A program made the position numbers and the translations under genes. From assembly GCF_001676655.1 (NCBI RefSeq), contig NZ_LZDB01000002.1, positions 496,001 to 560,000 of the forward strand: a stretch of DNA of 64,000 bases, in the 5' to 3' direction. Positions 9,349-21,400 of the stretch are shown here, piece by piece. Each line of letters starts with the position of its first letter. The stretch's first letter is position 1. The notes under the pieces were generated by a model that worked only from the letters and a program-made list of their open reading frames with translations, was not told the origin of the DNA and did not search any database. Origin of the DNA: Perlucidibaca aquatica. Its GTDB lineage: Bacteria; Pseudomonadota; Gammaproteobacteria; Pseudomonadales; Moraxellaceae.

Positions 9349-10091
9349 ATCATATCGAGCTTAAGCATGAGCCCTGTCGCGTCAATCAGCGCTGGCTCCG
9401 GGTTACTGACACCCAAGCACTCCAGGAGCTCGCAGCCTGGCACATCTTCACCACGGCTGTGCGGGCGATCGAACAGCGCGGACGCTTCCTGATCGTACTG
9501 GCTGGCGGCAACACGCCACAGGCCACGTATCGCCTGTTACGCGAGGCAGTCACTGACTGGTCCTGCTGGCATGTCTACTTTGGCGATGAACGTTGCCTGC
9601 CGATTGAATCGGCTGATCGCAACAGCCGCATGGTACTGGACAGCTGGCTGAACGAAGTGCCAATTCCCGCCGCGAATGTTCACATCATCCCTGCGGGCCT
9701 TGGTGCTGAGGCGGCTGCGAACGCATACTCGGCAACACTGCAAGATGTGGGTTGCTTTGATTTGGTGGTGCTTGGTCTAGGTGAGGATGGGCATATTGCA
9801 GGTCTGTTTCCGGGGAATGACCTAGGCAGCCATGCGCAAGCACCGGATGTACTGGCGGTATTTGATGCGCCCAAGCACCCGTCTGAGCGGGTGTCACTGA
9901 GTGCCAGACGCTTGAGCCACACGCGCGAGGTACTGATGCTGGTAACGGGTGAGGCCAAACGCAACGCGGTGCTGCAGTTACGCACTGGCGCCGATATCCC
10001 GGCACAGCAGATCTGTCGTGATGCGGTGATGGATGTGCTGGTGGAGTCGATGCTGTTGCCAGACGAGAGCAATGGCTCAAGAGCGCAGTAG
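9345..10091 (+). CDS. pgl: 6-phosphogluconolactonase
   Basis: Hydrolyses 6-phosphogluconolactone, the product of Zwf, to 6-phosphogluconate. The 248-aa protein has the DevB/Pgl family blocks [27 protein letters not shown] with DRNS, and [15 protein letters not shown]. Its ATG overlaps the gnd stop (ATGA), so the two are translationally coupled. Its last 15 bases overlap the last bases of pgm on the other strand. Zwf, the enzyme before it in the pathway, is encoded in the convergent operon. Confidence 0.92.
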   Translation: MNHIELKHEPCRVNQRWLRVTDTQALQELAAWHIFTTAVRAIEQRGRFLIVLAGGNTPQATYRLLREAVTDWSCWHVYFGDERCLPIESADRNSRMVLDSWLNEVPIPAANVHIIPAGLGAEAAANAYSATLQDVGCFDLVVLGLGEDGHIAGLFPGNDLGSHAQAPDVLAVFDAPKHPSERVSLSARRLSHTREVLMLVTGEAKRNAVLQLRTGADIPAQQICRDAVMDVLVESMLLPDESNGSRAQ

Positions 10092-11729
10092 TGTCTGATC
10101 CACCATTTGCTGGGCTTCAAACAGAATAGCGCGCAGATGTGCCTCGTCACGAAAGCTTTCCGCGTAGATTTTGTAGATGTCTTCTGTTCCGGAGGGGCGA
10201 GCCGCGAACCAGCCATTGGCCGTGATCACCTTGATGCCTCCGATGGCGGCATGATTGCCCGGAGCCTGATCAAGCACCGCCTCGATTTTTTCGCCAGCGA
10301 GTTCGGTATGAGTTATCTGCGTCGGCGTCAGTTTCGCCAGACGAGATTTTTGCTCGACGGTGGCCGCCGCCTCGACACGATCCGCGACAGGTTTACCGAG
10401 CGCGATGGTCAGGTCGGCGTAAAGCTCGCCGGGATCACGCCCGCCGCGTGCCGTGATTTCGCCAGCGAGCAGCGCCAGCACGATGCCATCTTTGTCGGTG
10501 CTCCAGACCGTGCCATCCCGGCGGCTGAGTGATGCTCCGGCACTCTCTTCGCCGGCAAAAGCGAGCGTGCTGTCCAGCAAGCCATCAACAAACCATTTGA
10601 AGCCGACCGGCACCTCGTAGAGCTTGCGTCCGAGCTTGGCTGCCAGACGGTCAATGATCGCGCTGCTGACGACAGTCTTGCCGATTCCGGCCCGTGACGA
10701 CCAGTGCGGTCGATGGCGGAAGAGGTAGTCAATGCAAGCGGCAAGGTAGTGATTGGCGGGCAGCAGCCCGGCGGTTCTGGTAACGATGCCGTGGCGATCA
10801 TGATCCGTGTCGCAGGCAAACGCGATATCGAAGTCGGCCTTAAGTTTCAGTAAACGCTGCATGGCATAGGGCGATGAAGGATCCATGCGGATTTTGCCGT
10901 CCCAGTCGGCGCTCATGAAGCGGAAGGTAGGGTCGATGGCATCGCTGACCACCGTCAGGTCGAGGCGGTAGCGCTCGGCGATGGCGGCCCAGTAATGCAC
11001 GCCCGCGCCACCGAGCGGATCAACGCCGAGACGAAGGCCGGCACTGCGGATGGCGTCCAGGTCGAGCACGCTGCTCAGGTCAGCGACATAGGTATCCAGG
11101 TAGGGGTATTCGCGCGTGGTGGTGCTCTGCCGTGCCTGTATAAGCGGCAGCCTGCGCACCCCTGTCAGGGATGCCGCCAGCAAGGCATTGGCTCTGTTTT
11201 CTATCCAGCGGGTGACGCGGGTGTCGGCTGGCCCGCCATTGGCCGGGTTGTATTTGAAGCCGCCACTATCGGGCGGATTGTGCGAGGGTGTGATCACGAT
11301 GCCATCGGCAAACCCTGAGGTACGGCCTCGGTTATAAGTGAGGATGGCGTGAGAGATCACCGGCGTGGGGGTGTACTCGCCATGAACGGCGATTCGGGTT
11401 TCCACGCCATTCGCAGCCAGTACCTCCAGCGTGGTGTCAAAGGCCGGCTGTGACAGTGCATGGGTATCCATGCCGAGGTACAGCGGCCCACTGATGTTGC
11501 TGTGCTGGCGGTAGTCACAGATCGCCTGGCTGATCGCGAGTACATGCCATTCGTTGAAACTGCGCTGCAGGGAGCTGCCCCGGTGCCCGGAGGTACCAAA
11601 GCCGACGCGCTGAGCCGGCACGGCGGCATCCGGGCGCAGGTCGCTGTAGGCAGCCAGCAGTGCGGGCACATCCACGAGCAGTGAGCTGGGCAGCAGCTTG
11701 CCGGCGAGTGGGCTGGCTTGGTTGCTCAC
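10077..11729 (-). CDS. pgm: Phosphoglucomutase (alpha-D-glucose phosphate specific)
   Basis: Interconverts glucose-6-P and glucose-1-P, which feeds UDP-glucose for glucan synthesis. The 550-aa protein has the phosphohexomutase set: [17 protein letters not shown], the phosphoserine loop [20 protein letters not shown], metal loop DTDHDRHG, sugar loop [11 protein letters not shown] and phosphate loop [11 protein letters not shown]. Translation starts at GTG (11729), overlapping the pgi stop, with GAGG 7 bases upstream. It is the last gene of the long minus-strand operon; the product links the operon's glucose-6-P enzymes to its cyclic glucan synthase. Confidence 0.95.
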   Translation of the reverse strand: MSNQASPLAGKLLPSSLLVDVPALLAAYSDLRPDAAVPAQRVGFGTSGHRGSSLQRSFNEWHVLAISQAICDYRQHSNISGPLYLGMDTHALSQPAFDTTLEVLAANGVETRIAVHGEYTPTPVISHAILTYNRGRTSGFADGIVITPSHNPPDSGGFKYNPANGGPADTRVTRWIENRANALLAASLTGVRRLPLIQARQSTTTREYPYLDTYVADLSSVLDLDAIRSAGLRLGVDPLGGAGVHYWAAIAERYRLDLTVVSDAIDPTFRFMSADWDGKIRMDPSSPYAMQRLLKLKADFDIAFACDTDHDRHGIVTRTAGLLPANHYLAACIDYLFRHRPHWSSRAGIGKTVVSSAIIDRLAAKLGRKLYEVPVGFKWFVDGLLDSTLAFAGEESAGASLSRRDGTVWSTDKDGIVLALLAGEITARGGRDPGELYADLTIALGKPVADRVEAAATVEQKSRLAKLTPTQITHTELAGEKIEAVLDQAPGNHAAIGGIKVITANGWFAARPSGTEDIYKIYAESFRDEAHLRAILFEAQQMVDQTLLRS

Positions 11730-13396
11730 GGCGCAGCCTCGCGCCGTTGCTGATAGTGTCGGATCAGTGCTTCTGTCGAGCTGTCATGGCAGGGAATTGA
11801 AGGATTCAGTTTAGCCATTTCAGTGGCGGTGCTTTCGGCCAATATTTTGCCCAGCTCAACACCCCACTGGTCGAAGGAGTCAATGTCCCAAATCACGCCC
11901 TGCACAAACACACTGTGCTCATACAGGGCGACCAGGCTACCCAAAGCATGCGGTGTGAGTTGCTCCGCGAGAATGGTGTTACTGGGGCGGTTGCCGTCAA
12001 AACTACAGTGCGACACCAGCGCATCGGGCGTGCCAGAGGCTCGTGCCTCTTGGCCCGTCTTGCCGAACGCCAAGGCATGGCTCTGGGCAAACAGGTTGGC
12101 CATGAGCTGATGGTGCTGATCACCGAGTGGGTTCAGTGAGCGGCAGAAACCGATGAAGTCACAGGGAACCCGCTGCGTGCCCTGATGCAGCAATTGGTAA
12201 AAGGAGTGCTGACCATTGGTTCCGGGCTCTCCCCAATAGATCTGCCCCGTCGGGTAGTCCACCCGTGTGCCGTCGCGGGTGACATGCTTGCCGTTGCTTT
12301 CCATGGCCAATTGCTGCAGGTAGGCTGGAAAGCGTTTCAGGTATTGCTCGTAGGGCAGTATGGCTACGGTTTGTGCGCCGAGAAAGTTGCTGTTCCAGAT
12401 TGCCAGCAGACCGAGCAGCACGGGCAGATTGCTGTTGGCTGTTGTGTCGCGGAAATGCATGTCCATGGCTCTGAATCCGGCCAGCATGTCACGGAAGTTA
12501 TCGGGTCCGATGGCCAGCATGGTAGACAGCCCGATGGCCGAGTCCATCGAGTATCGACCACCGTCCCAGTCCCAGAGGCTGAACATGTTGTCGGTACGGA
12601 TGCCGAATTTGATGACCTCTTCGGCATTGCTTGAGGCGGCCACAAAATGACGGGAAATGGCTTGCTCATCACCTAGGGCCTGCAGGCACCAAGCGCGTGC
12701 AGCATGAGCATTGGTCAGCGTTTCCTCGGTGGTGAAAGTCTTGGAGCAGATGATGAACAGGGTTTCTGCCGGCACCAGGCCCTGCACGGCTTCGGTGAAA
12801 TCGGTGCCGTCGATGTTGGCAATGAAGCGAAAGGTCAGGTCGCGTTGACTGAAGTGGCGCAAGGCCTCGAAGGCCATGACGGGGCCCAGATTGGAGCCTC
12901 CGATGCCGATGTTGATGATGTTGCGGATAGGCCTGCCGCTGTGCCCCAGCCAGGCACCACGACGCACGCAATCGCAGAATACGGCCATTCTGTCGAGTAC
13001 GGCGTGTACATCCGGAACAACATTTAGGCCATCGACCAGAATCTGCTCATTGCGCGGGGCACGCAGCGCGGTATGCAGCACGGCGCGCTGTTCGGTGGTG
13101 TTGATACGATCCCCGCGAAACATGGCCTGAATCCAGCCATCTAGGTCACATGCCTGTGCCAGTGCCAGCAGCAGACTCAGTGTTTCGTCGGTGATGCGCT
13201 GTTTGGAGTAGTCGAGATAGAGCCCGGCTGCTTCGGCATGCAGGCGTTCGCCGCGATCGGCATCGGCAGCGAACAGTTCTCGCAGATGATGCGAACTGAT
13301 CTGCCCGGCATGTTTCTGCAGGGCCTGCCATTGCGGGCGCTGGGTCAGCGTCAGGGCTGCCGGCGCTGCAACAGGACGTGTCATGAGGATATTCAT
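11726..13396 (-). CDS. pgi: Glucose-6-phosphate isomerase
   Basis: Interconverts glucose-6-P and fructose-6-P. The 556-aa protein carries [23 protein letters not shown], the signature [35 protein letters not shown] and [14 protein letters not shown] at 13396 overlaps the stop of the HAD gene; a second in-frame ATG lies four codons later and cannot be excluded. It is followed directly by pgm. Confidence 0.95.
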   Translation of the reverse strand: MNILMTRPVAAPAALTLTQRPQWQALQKHAGQISSHHLRELFAADADRGERLHAEAAGLYLDYSKQRITDETLSLLLALAQACDLDGWIQAMFRGDRINTTEQRAVLHTALRAPRNEQILVDGLNVVPDVHAVLDRMAVFCDCVRRGAWLGHSGRPIRNIINIGIGGSNLGPVMAFEALRHFSQRDLTFRFIANIDGTDFTEAVQGLVPAETLFIICSKTFTTEETLTNAHAARAWCLQALGDEQAISRHFVAASSNAEEVIKFGIRTDNMFSLWDWDGGRYSMDSAIGLSTMLAIGPDNFRDMLAGFRAMDMHFRDTTANSNLPVLLGLLAIWNSNFLGAQTVAILPYEQYLKRFPAYLQQLAMESNGKHVTRDGTRVDYPTGQIYWGEPGTNGQHSFYQLLHQGTQRVPCDFIGFCRSLNPLGDQHHQLMANLFAQSHALAFGKTGQEARASGTPDALVSHCSFDGNRPSNTILAEQLTPHALGSLVALYEHSVFVQGVIWDIDSFDQWGVELGKILAESTATEMAKLNPSIPCHDSSTEALIRHYQQRREAAP

Positions 13397-14076
13397 GGCG
13401 TGCCGCCAAGCCAGAACAGCGCCGGGTCGAGATCGCAGATATCTGCGATTTTCGCGACGCAGAGGTCGGGTCTGGGCGTGACGGCAGTGCTTTCGGCGTC
13501 CATCGCGTAATGACCCTGGCGAACTAGGACGGTCGTTAGCCCGTGGCCCATCGTGCGCTTCATGGCGGCCAGCAGGTGGGGCTTGTCGTCGATCATGACA
13601 TGGTGGCTGCCGGGAAAGCGCCGTTGCACCAGGTCCAGGCAGCGCTCTTTGTGAATGACGATCAGAACCTGGCCATCGACCCTCTCGCTCAGTCCGGCGC
13701 GCGTGATCTTGCGCGGCTGAAAGACAATATCGCCATCGGAGAGTATGGCCGTGCTGCCCAGGGAGCGCAGATGCTCAATCACCTTGAGAGCCCCTGGGTA
13801 AAGTCGGTCCTGGAAGGGATATTCCAGCAGAAATTCGGCCATTTTTTGCAGGGCCGTATCGTCTTCACAGTCGTTGCGCAGTTTTTGCAAGACGCCCAGG
13901 TAATCGACATAGCCGAGTGAGTCGCGTAGCTCGGCATGGATATGCCAATAGCGTTCGCGTTCTTCGCGGCCAAGCTCGCGATCCAGTTGTTGGGTCAGGT
14001 CGGCGGTGAAACGGTCGTTATCGAGCAGGGTGTTGTCGACATCCAGCAAAAACACGATACCGATAGCGGTCAGCAC
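13393..14076 (-). CDS. HAD-superfamily hydrolase of unknown substrate
   Basis: A 227-aa haloacid-dehalogenase-type protein with motif [14 protein letters not shown] (nucleophile Asp, DxDxT), motif II ILSDGD and motif [12 protein letters not shown]. The GTG start at 14076 overlaps the zwf stop and has GAGG 7 bases upstream. Its place between zwf and pgi suggests a sugar-phosphate or phosphate-repair substrate, but the sequence does not say which. No membrane segments. Confidence 0.82.
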   Translation of the reverse strand: MLTAIGIVFLLDVDNTLLDNDRFTADLTQQLDRELGREERERYWHIHAELRDSLGYVDYLGVLQKLRNDCEDDTALQKMAEFLLEYPFQDRLYPGALKVIEHLRSLGSTAILSDGDIVFQPRKITRAGLSERVDGQVLIVIHKERCLDLVQRRFPGSHHVMIDDKPHLLAAMKRTMGHGLTTVLVRQGHYAMDAESTAVTPRPDLCVAKIADICDLDPALFWLGGTP

Positions 14077-15461
14077 GGTGTGGCCTCCTCGGGTTTGGGG
14101 TCATGCCAGCCTTCCTCGTCACTGACGATATTCATCGCGGCGGTGGGCCCCCAGGTGCCCGGGAGATACTCATGGATCGCTGATGCCTGCGCGAAAATTG
14201 GGTCAATGACCCGCCAGGCCGCTTCTACGCTGTCATCACTGGTGAACAGCGACGGGTCACCGTGAATGGCATCACGCAGCAGGCGCTCATAAGGCAGTTT
14301 TTCGCTGCGCGACTGATGGCGTGCAATCAGTTCGACGGGCTCGCCGCGCATGGCTTCGCCGGCCTGTTTGACTCTGGCGCCGACCGAAATAACCACCTCC
14401 GGGCTGAGTCGGAAGCGGAAGTAGTTAGACGTTGCCAAACTGATTTCGTCAAAAATGGCTAGGGGAGGACACTTCAAGTGAATCACCACTTCTGTGGCGG
14501 TAATGGGCAGGTGTTTGCCGGCGCGGATGTAGAAGGGCACACCCGCCCAGCGCCAGGTATCGATATACAAACACAGTGCCGCGAAGGTCTCGACCTGCGA
14601 GTCTGCCGCCACGCCCGCTTCGCCGAGATAGCCCTTGAACTGACCACGGACTACCTGGCTGGGATCTAGCGGCCGCATGGCACGGAGCAGACGCAGCTTT
14701 TCGGCACGCATGGCTTCCGGCTCGCGTCCGACCGGCGCATCCATCGCCAGCAGCGCAATCACCTGCAACAGGTGGTTTTGCACCACGTCGCGGAGCGTGC
14801 CGACCTCGTCGAAGAATGCACCACGACTCTGCACACCAAAGCTTTCGGCCATCGTGATCTGGACGTTGTCGATGTGGTCTCGATTCCAAACGGGATCGAG
14901 AAAGGCGTTGGCAAAGCGGAAGTACAGCAGATTTTGCACCGCCTCTTTGCCCAGATAGTGATCGATCCTGAACACGGCCGACTCTTGAAAGACCTTGTGC
15001 AGCGTTCGATTCAGCGCTTGCGCGGAGGCGAGGTCGCGCCCGAACGGCTTTTCGACAATGACGCGGGCATTCTTCACGCAGCCTGCGTTAGCCAGTCCCT
15101 GCACAACAGCGCCAAACATGCTGGGGGGAATCGCCAGGTAATGGAGCGGGCGTTTAACATCGCCCAGAAGCAGCTTCAGGCTTTCGTAAGTGGCGGGGTC
15201 GCGATAGTCGCCATCTACATAACGAAGCTGTGCCGACAGCTTGGCGAAAGCATCGGCATCGACCCCCCCGTTGTGTTCAAGGCTGTCGTGCGCTCGCTCG
15301 CGCAACTTGTCCAGACTCCAGCCGGCACGCGCCATGCCGATGATGGGCATGGACAGCTCACCGCGCTTGATCATGGCCTGCAGGGCTGGGAAGATTTTCT
15401 TGTAAGCCAGATCGCCGGTGGCACCGAAGAAGACCAGTGCGTCGGAGCAGGGAGCAGTCAT
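14070..15461 (-). CDS. zwf: Glucose-6-phosphate 1-dehydrogenase
   Basis: First enzyme of the oxidative pentose phosphate and Entner-Doudoroff routes; it oxidises glucose-6-P to the lactone and yields NAD(P)H. The 463-aa length is a little shorter than the usual 480-500. Motifs: N-terminal Rossmann loop [26 protein letters not shown], and the active-site signature [14 protein letters not shown] with FRFAN. ATG overlaps the stop of the giant glucan synthase gene (ATGA). The downstream steps of the pathway are encoded by pgl and gnd in the facing operon. Confidence 0.95.
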   Translation of the reverse strand: MTAPCSDALVFFGATGDLAYKKIFPALQAMIKRGELSMPIIGMARAGWSLDKLRERAHDSLEHNGGVDADAFAKLSAQLRYVDGDYRDPATYESLKLLLGDVKRPLHYLAIPPSMFGAVVQGLANAGCVKNARVIVEKPFGRDLASAQALNRTLHKVFQESAVFRIDHYLGKEAVQNLLYFRFANAFLDPVWNRDHIDNVQITMAESFGVQSRGAFFDEVGTLRDVVQNHLLQVIALLAMDAPVGREPEAMRAEKLRLLRAMRPLDPSQVVRGQFKGYLGEAGVAADSQVETFAALCLYIDTWRWAGVPFYIRAGKHLPITATEVVIHLKCPPLAIFDEISLATSNYFRFRLSPEVVISVGARVKQAGEAMRGEPVELIARHQSRSEKLPYERLLRDAIHGDPSLFTSDDSVEAAWRVIDPIFAQASAIHEYLPGTWGPTAAMNIVSDEEGWHDPKPEEATPC

Positions 15462-18400
15462 CGTGGCGCATCCGGCAGGTGTGCCCGTTGAATACGCACA
15501 TCGACGACATGATCCTGATGGTCGTCGGTGAGCGGAATGACGCTATCAAGCTGCGCAATGCCATCGAGTGTCATGGTGATGGTGTTACTGGCCTCTGGAG
15601 TTGAGATCTGCGTTAGCTGAATCCGATAGGTCGTCTCGCGATAGCGATAGCGCAGGGATAGCGTTGGCCATTCATCTGGCAGGCAGGGAGCCAAGCGCAG
15701 CGTGTCACCTTCCAAATTCAAGCCCAGCAAGGACTCCACGATCAGTCGATAGAACCATCCTGCCGAGCCGGTATACCAGGTCCAGCCGCCACGACCGGTA
15801 TGCGGAGACACGGCGTAAACATCGGCGGCGATGGCATAGGGTTCCGTCTTGTAAATGGCGACAGCATGAGCATCTTGGGTGTGATTAAGCGGATTGATCA
15901 TCCTCATCAGCTCCCAAGCGCGGCGACTATCTCCCTGCTTGGCAAAGGCCATCGCGGCCCAGATCGCCGCATGGGTGTATTGGCCGCCGTTCTCGCGGAC
16001 ACCGGGGACGTAACCCTTGATGTAGCCGGGATTCATGGCGGAGGTGTCGAACGCGGGATCGAGGAGCTGGATCAGGCCTTTGTCGCGACGCACCAGACGG
16101 CTATCGAGGGCATTCATGGCCGCGGTTGAGCGATCTTCATCGCCAGCGCCGGATAGCACGGACCAGCTTTGCGCGATGGAATCGATGCTGCATTCCGGAT
16201 TGGTTGCCGAGCCCAGCGGGGAGCCATTATCGAAATAGGCGCGGCGATACCAGTCGCCGTCCCAACCATGTTGCGCGAGGTTGTCACGCAGCTTGGCGGC
16301 TTCATCCAGACAGCGCTCGCCGAACGCGGGGTCACCCTGCTGGTGTGCCAGATCAGCAAACGAGATCAGGACGTCATACAAGAAGAATCCCAGCCACACG
16401 CTTTCACCCTGGCCATGGATGCCGACCAGGTTCATGCCGTCGTTCCAATCGCCGGATCCCATCAGTGGCAGGCCATGCTGACCAAAGCGAAGTCCATGCT
16501 CAATCGCGCGGACACCATGCTGGTAAAGGCTGGCTGTTTCCGAGGTATGCCCGGGCAGGTCGTAATAAGACTCTTCTTCGGTGCCCAGTGCTCGGCCCTG
16601 GAGAAAGTGCAGCTCAGTATCCAAGACGCCGATGTCGCCTGAGCTGAGCACATAACGGCAGGTTGCCAGCGGCAGCCAGAGGTAGTCATCAGAACAGCGT
16701 GTGCGAACGCCGCGCCCGGCGGGCGGGTGCCACCAATGCTGCACATCACCTTCCTCATACTGGCGTTCAGCACAGCGCAGCAAGTGCTCACGTACGAGCT
16801 GGGGTTGCGTATGCACCAGCGCCATAACATCCTGCAACTGATCGCGAAAACCGAAGGCACCACCGGACTGGTAGAAGCCGCTGCGCGCCCAAAGTCGGCA
16901 GGCCAGCGTCTGGTAGACCAGCCAGCCATTGGTCAACACATTCAGGGCTGGATCTGGGGTGTCCACCTGTATGGCGCCGAGCGTGTGCTGCCAATAACGC
17001 TGAACTTTTTCCAGAGCGGCACGCGCCGAACCCGTGACACGCAGTCGTCGTGCCAAATTGCGAGCCTGCTGGAGGTCACGCCCGGCGCCAAGACGGAAGA
17101 TGATTTCACGCTCCTGGCCGTCGGCGAGATCGAAGGGAACCTGAATCGCCCCACAGGGGTCCAGGGCAGCGCCGAGCTTGCCGGAAAGTCGTGACTGCAG
17201 CATCGCCTCCGGAGACCTGAGCGATCCGTTGCGGCCCATAAACTCGGTGCGATCGCCCGTCAGGGTTCGCGACAGATCGTCAACATCGAGAAAAGCGACA
17301 CGCCCATCAAACTCCGTGTTGTAGGCATTGCGCGCGAACAGGGCACCACTGCCAGGATCCAGCTCGGTCACGACATGCATGGCCGATTTCGAACGAAGAT
17401 CCCCCAACACCCATTCCACATAGCTGGTTGCCGAGAGCCGGCGCAGGCGGCCGGAACCGTTGCGTACTTTCAGTACTGAGAATTTGACGGCATCGACCAG
17501 ATCCACATAGACCCACAGCTCCGAGTGAATGCCGCCGGTGGTATGTTCGAACACACTGTAGCCAAAGCCGTGCCGAGTCACATAAGGCATGGCGCCGCTA
17601 CACGGCAGCGGCGAGGGCGACCAGAAATGTCCACTTTCCTCATCGCGCAGGTAGATGGCCTCACCGCCGGACGCTCCTACCGGGTCGTCGCTCCACGGCG
17701 TCAAGCGGAACTCATGGGCATTCTCGCTCCAGGTGTAGCCCATCCCGCTTTCCGAGATCACCGTGCCGAAATTTGGATTGGCCAGCACATTTACCCAGGG
17801 GGCGGGGGTCATCTGAGCCTGTGCCGTGGTGATGACATATTCGCGACCATCTGCCGTGAAGCCGCCGAGTCCGTTGCTCAGAATCAGGTCTGCTCGGGGG
17901 GGGGCTGGCGTTACGGCTGGCTCGGATCGATGGGTTCGGGTGGGTACAAGCCGTATCGATTTTTTCTCTGAAATGTCCCGGCGCTTGATCTGCTCTGCCA
18001 GGCTGCCTCGGCTGTCGGCAATGATCACGCGCGCCACGGCTTGCAGCAGGATGCGATCCTCATTGGATATCTGCTCGGCAGAGCGCACGAAGATGCCACC
18101 GGGTCGGTCAATGAGATTGGTTTCCGTGCCGGTGGCGATCAGCCCCATGATCCGATCTTGCAGCTGCTGTCGGTAACTGATGTGGTCTTCGTTCCAGATC
18201 ACTAGATCCACCGCCAGACCCTTCAGGCGCCAGTAGGCATGACACTGGATCATCTGGCGCGCCAGTTCGATGTGAGCCGCATCGGCAATTTTCAGCAGCA
18301 CAATCGGTAAGTCGCCCGAAATGGCATAGCCCCATAAGCCGGATTGCCCTCGCCGATTTTGCATGAGCACGCCGGCGTCGGCGCGCAAGGAGGCATTGGC

Positions 18401-21400
18401 ATAGAGTACGGAGCCGGCCAGGTGTCGGTATACCTGGGCATCGGATTCGCTGGCGTTAATTTGTCGCAGGGTCACGCCATTGTGTGTCCAGGCGAGGTCG
18501 AAAACGCGATCGGCAAGATGACGGTCCTGATATTTATCCACCAGTGCCATGCAGGTATCGCGACTGTCCGTGGCTCCCGAGACCAAATCAATCGTGGCCG
18601 ATGCGCCGGCTTCGACGGTGATCCTGCAGCGAATGGCGACGATAGGATCGAGCACGGAACCCTGCGTGTCGGACAGCGCACGGGTATCACTCATGGCCAG
18701 TGGTGCTGCTAGGGTGCGGCCGCGACCCAAGAAGCGCATGCGATCGGTCTCGTAGGAGACGGCAGTGACGGCGGTGCCGTTTGTTGCTAGCAGGTGAAAC
18801 ATCCACGGCGATGGCTCGCCGCTCGAACGCGGGCGTCGGGTGCAGAGAATGGCCCGGCGACTATCGAGAATCTCCGTTTGCACGAACAGATTTCCGAACG
18901 CCGGTTGCATCAGGTCAGCGGCCGGTGCTGCCAGAACGACTTCCGCGTAACTCGTGATCTCGATGATTCGTGGAGATTGACTACGGTTGCTGATGCGAAC
19001 TCGGCGCAGCTCGATGTCATCCTCGGGCGAGACGACGATTTCGGAGTAAGTTTCGATGTCGTGATCGCGTCGCCGATATTCGGCGCGGCCCTCGGAAAAC
19101 AGGGTCTCGTAACTTTCTGCAGGCTTGACGGTGGGCTGATGCGTTGCTGACCAGAATTCGCCGCTGACCACATCACGGACATAGATGAACGAGCCCCAGC
19201 CATCACAGGTGCTGTCTTCGCGCCAGCGAGTGACGGCGAGATCCTTCCAGCGGCTGTAGCCACCTCCGGCATTGGTGACCATGACCTGATAGCGCCCGTT
19301 GGACAGCAGGTTTGCTTCGGGCACGGGCGTGTCCAGTCCGATGGACATGTGCGTGGCGGCTTCCGAGGTGTCGCAGAAGGCGCCACCTTCGGCATGCTCG
19401 GCCATCTGCACTTGCATCGTCGAGACTTTCGGAATGCGCTCCTGCAGCAAGAGCAGGGTGGCCTGGAGCTGAGGGTCAGACTCGAAGCGCCGCTGCATAG
19501 GCCGGTCGAGCAGCACATAAGCCAGTGACAGCAGATTCATGCCCTGATGATGCGCCATGAACGATTGCACAATCACGCTGGTCTGGCCGTTCCCGAGGCG
19601 GGAAGGTGTGTAGTCGATGGCTTCATAGAGTCCGAAACGACCTTCCAGACCGCTGGCGGCCAAGCGTTGAAGGTTGGCGCAAGCTGCCTCAGGCTCGACC
19701 ATCAACGCCATTGCAGAGGCATACGGCGCGATGACGGAATCTTCTGCCAGTCCACGTTTCAGCCCGAGCCCGGGCACGCCGAACGCGTGATACTGATAAT
19801 TCAGGCTGGCATCAATAGTGTTGTAGCCAGACTCCGAGATTCCCCAGGGCAACATGCGCTGGCGTCCATAGGCGATCTGCCGAGCTACAGCGGCCTGACA
19901 GGTCTGATTAAGCAGCGTGCCATCGTAAGTGGGCATCACCAGCAGCGGCATCAGATACTCGAACATCGATCCGCTCCAAGACACCAGCGTTGGCGTGCCC
20001 CCTACCGTTGTCAGTAGTCGGCCCAGCGCAAACCAGCTTTCCTGCGGCAGTTGCCCTTGCGCAATGCCAACAAAGCTAGAGAGCCTGGCCTCCGAGGCCA
20101 GCAGGTCGTAGAAGTTGTTATCTCTTCGGCATTCATCGACGTTATAGCCGATGGCCAGCAGGTGCCGCGTTCGGTCATAAAGCAGTGCGTACTGCATATT
20201 CGAGAAGTCGGTAGCCGCCGCGATCAGGTGCTCGATGGCGGCCATGCGCTGAGTCGCGTGCTCGTGTCCGTTCATGAGCAAGTCGTTAAACTCGCGAAGC
20301 CACTGGGCTTCCTCTGCTGTTGTGGCCACCTGAAGTCTTGTCTTGATGGCGGCTTGATGTGCGGCGATACGTTGCGGTAGCTCACGCAGGCTAGGTATCT
20401 CGGCCACATCCGCGAAGCTGTCGAGCCCTGCAGGAGGGGCAGGCAGATGCAACCAGGGCGTCAGGTGGTGCAGTTCTGCCAGTGCTGCCTGGCACTGCTG
20501 TTGAAAGGCATTGGCCCAAATGTGCACCTGATCTGCTTGGCTATCGTCGAGCTCAGCGAGCAGCTGGGTGGCATCGCAAGTCAGTGCCTCTAGGCATTGC
20601 ATCAGCGTGGGCAGCGTCGTGGGCGGAAGTCCGCCGCTGGCCTCCAATCGTGCTTGAATGTGCGTCGTCAGTGCCGCTTTCGTGTCGTTGGCGGCATCAA
20701 CATGGATGCTCAGCGTATCGGTGAGTCCCTCGAAAAGACGAGTGCCCAGAAGACGTTCATCGGGCAGCGCGATCAGCCCGGCACGCAGGGTCAGCAAATG
20801 GCCGGCGAGGTTGCCGCTATCGACCGATGAAATATAGCGAGGCGGCAAGGGTTGCAGCGATTGCGTGTCATACCAGTTGTAGAAATGCCCTTGATGCCGT
20901 TCCAGTTTCGCCAGGGTACGAAAGCTGCTTGCGGTTCGTTCAACCAGCAGGCCGGCAGTAATGAAACCAAAATCGTAGGCGGCCAGATTGGCGAGTACCG
21001 CCAAGCCCATGTTGGTCGGAGAGGTGCGGTGCGCGGTTGTCGGGCCCGGGCTTTCCTGGAAATTGTCGGGCGGCAGCCAATTATCGTCGGCGTTGACAAA
21101 GTGCTCGAAGAATGACCAGGTTTTACGCGCGATCTTGCGCAAGAAAATGCGTTGCTCTGCGGCCAGCCTGGCCTCACGCCGCTGCTGAGGCTGGCTGAGC
21201 CACCAGACGATATTCGGTGCGGCAAGCCAGAGGCAAAGTATGGGACTGGCGGCCAGCAGCGCCTCAGGTCTTGACCAATTCAAGGCAACTGCCGCGACCA
21301 CGGCAACAGGCGTGATCCACAACGTTCGGTATGAGGCTGCCAGACCGGTGCCGGATAAGCGGCTTGAGTCATCGGATACCTGCCACTCCAACAAGTGCCG

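Noticed and set aside
14772-15491. 239-codon plus-strand frame inside zwf
   Set aside because: Antisense shadow of zwf with no ribosome binding site.
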